From Chloroflexota bacterium (lineage in GTDB: Bacteria > Chloroflexota > Anaerolineae > Aggregatilineales > UBA3940), in contig JAHEME010000208.1 of assembly GCA_024643825.1 (NCBI GenBank), positions 1 through 5,970 of the forward strand: a stretch of DNA of 5,970 nt. Reading direction: 5' to 3'. Under the pieces are notes generated by a model. The model made no database searches and was not told where the DNA came from. It worked only from the letters and a program-made list of their open reading frames with translations. Positions within the stretch are counted from its first letter, which is position 1; each line of letters opens with the position of its first letter. Made by a program: the position numbers and the translations under genes. Below, in pieces: positions 5,347-5,970 of the stretch.

Positions 5347-5970
5347 CTATCGGCATTGCAGCATCACATCATTGGACTCTGTTCCATCCAGCCCATTGAC
5401 ATAAGCGGCTACCGTGTACGTAAAGGCGGTGGTATCGACCCACACGCCGGGGTTGGCGTTGAAGCAGTCGGTTAGCGATGCAGGCCCGCATTCGTTGAAC
5501 GCATATCCGACGATGTCGCCTACCAGCGTTTTGGTGACGCCATCATCGGCATATACGTGGTAGCCATCCACCCCGACGACCATATCCCATTGAAGCCCCT
5601 CGTAGCGATAGGGCGGATTCGCCCCAGCGTAGTCGCAACTGGTTGTACCAACGGGCTGTGCCTGCAAACCCGTGACGGTCTCGATTGGGGAACAGCGAAT
5701 GGTCACGGTGTTCGAGGGTGTACCGAGCATCAGATTGAAGTACGGCACAACCTGATAGGTGAGCTTCAACTGGGAATCCCACGGGGTGCTGTCTGTGCTG
5801 AAACAGCCATCCGGCCCGCCGACCATGTTTCCGCATGTGAACTCCGTATCCGTAAACGAGCCGATGAGCGTAGCGGTATCCGTGTTGTACAGATAGTAGC
5901 CATAGGTATCGGTGGAACTCGTCCAATCCAACCCGATGAAGCGGTCGGCGGCAATCAGGGCGGTACAGTC
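5347..5970 (-). CDS. Secreted-looking protein with fibronectin-III-like, four-cysteine modules, 5' end missing
   Basis: The frame is open to the right edge (207 codons), so the start and any signal peptide lie outside; the TTG at 5931 is not supported as a start. Two modules of roughly 110 residues are visible. They share G-L-[DQ]-W, a Y-[YH]-[LV]-Y strand, L-[IV]-G, F-x(0,2)-C-G, C-F, [PV]-W, [LF]-T-Y-x-V-x-x-Y and a closing [IL]-x-C. These features (Trp in strand B, Tyr-rich strand C, 'Y-x-V-x-A-Y-x-x-G-x-x-S-N' near the end) match fibronectin type III folds, which act as extracellular spacers or adhesion domains. Each module has four cysteines at matching places (2, 46, 56, 93 and 112, 161, 169, 206 from the edge), so disulfides and an extracytoplasmic location are likely. 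The protein ends at Cys-Arg with no sorting signal. The TadG-like gene begins 24 bases later. Fold is a pattern-based call; no specific ligand can be named. Confidence 0.75.
   Translation of the reverse strand, partial: DCTALIAADRFIGLDWTSSTDTYGYYLYNTDTATLIGSFTDTEFTCGNMVGGPDGCFSTDSTPWDSQLKLTYQVVPYFNLMLGTPSNTVTIRCSPIETVTGLQAQPVGTTSCDYAGANPPYRYEGLQWDMVVGVDGYHVYADDGVTKTLVGDIVGYAFNECGPASLTDCFNANPGVWVDTTAFTYTVAAYVNGLDGTESNDVMLQCR
5353..5637 (-). repeat. Fibronectin-III-like module 2 (C-terminal copy)
   Basis: Runs from Cys112 to Cys206 (numbered from the window edge). It aligns with module 1 at all four cysteines and at the GLQW, DGYHVY, LVGD and FTYTVAAY blocks. Divergence at both DNA and protein level shows it is an old duplication. 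Confidence 0.7.
5692..5967 (-). repeat. Fibronectin-III-like module 1 (first visible copy)
   Basis: Runs from Cys2 to Cys93. The matching blocks are GLDW, YGYYLY, LIGS and LTYQVVPY. A linker (PIETVTGLQAQPVGTT) containing the usual beta-A strand leads into module 2. Further copies may lie upstream, beyond the window. Confidence 0.7.

Noticed and set aside
1..5970. tRNA, rRNA, CRISPR array, insertion sequence or attachment site
   Set aside because: Scanning the intergenic stretches by eye shows no T-loop GTTCRA motif in a cloverleaf context, no regularly spaced repeats, no terminal inverted repeats with target duplications and no transposase or integrase frame.

Overview
The window looks like bacterial chromosome from a moderately GC-rich organism with a Tad/Flp-type surface apparatus. 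A Chloroflexota (Anaerolineae-like) origin is my best guess. It rests on the combination of a TadG-like anchor protein, Cys-rich fibronectin-like modules, TolB-like propellers and an SQS/PSY-type prenyl synthase. It is not proven by any marker gene, and no rRNA, tRNA, CRISPR array, transposase or integrase is visible.

Left part (1-2049, + strand, AT-richer than the centre): the C-terminal bulk of a TolB-like beta-propeller protein, cut by the window edge, is followed by a membrane-anchored protein that resembles the LolA/RseB fold. Both look like envelope proteins. They may be functionally linked, but the 197-base gap between them leaves an operon unproven.

Centre (2050-3848, + strand, GC-rich): a 182-base intergenic stretch where composition changes leads into a squalene/phytoene synthase family gene. 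It has a textbook rho-independent terminator. Next comes a single-domain cupin gene whose Shine-Dalgarno core lies inside a predicted stem-loop. The terminator makes the cupin gene an independent unit.

Right part (3871-5970, - strand): a GC-rich perfect hairpin separates the converging units. Beyond it, reading leftwards from the right edge, is a two-gene cassette: the C-terminal end of a secreted-looking protein made of Cys-bearing fibronectin-III-like modules, then almost immediately a TadG-like protein. The TadG-like protein has one N-terminal membrane anchor, a long Cys-rich ectodomain and a beta-rich, possibly beta-helical, C-terminal half. Together they look like an extracellular or pilus-associated surface module.

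Points most worth following are the repeated four-cysteine fibronectin-like modules, the mosaic TadG-like protein, the substituted second Asp-rich motif of the prenyl synthase, and the structured leader of the cupin gene. I see no convincing multi-gene defence or otherwise wholly new system.
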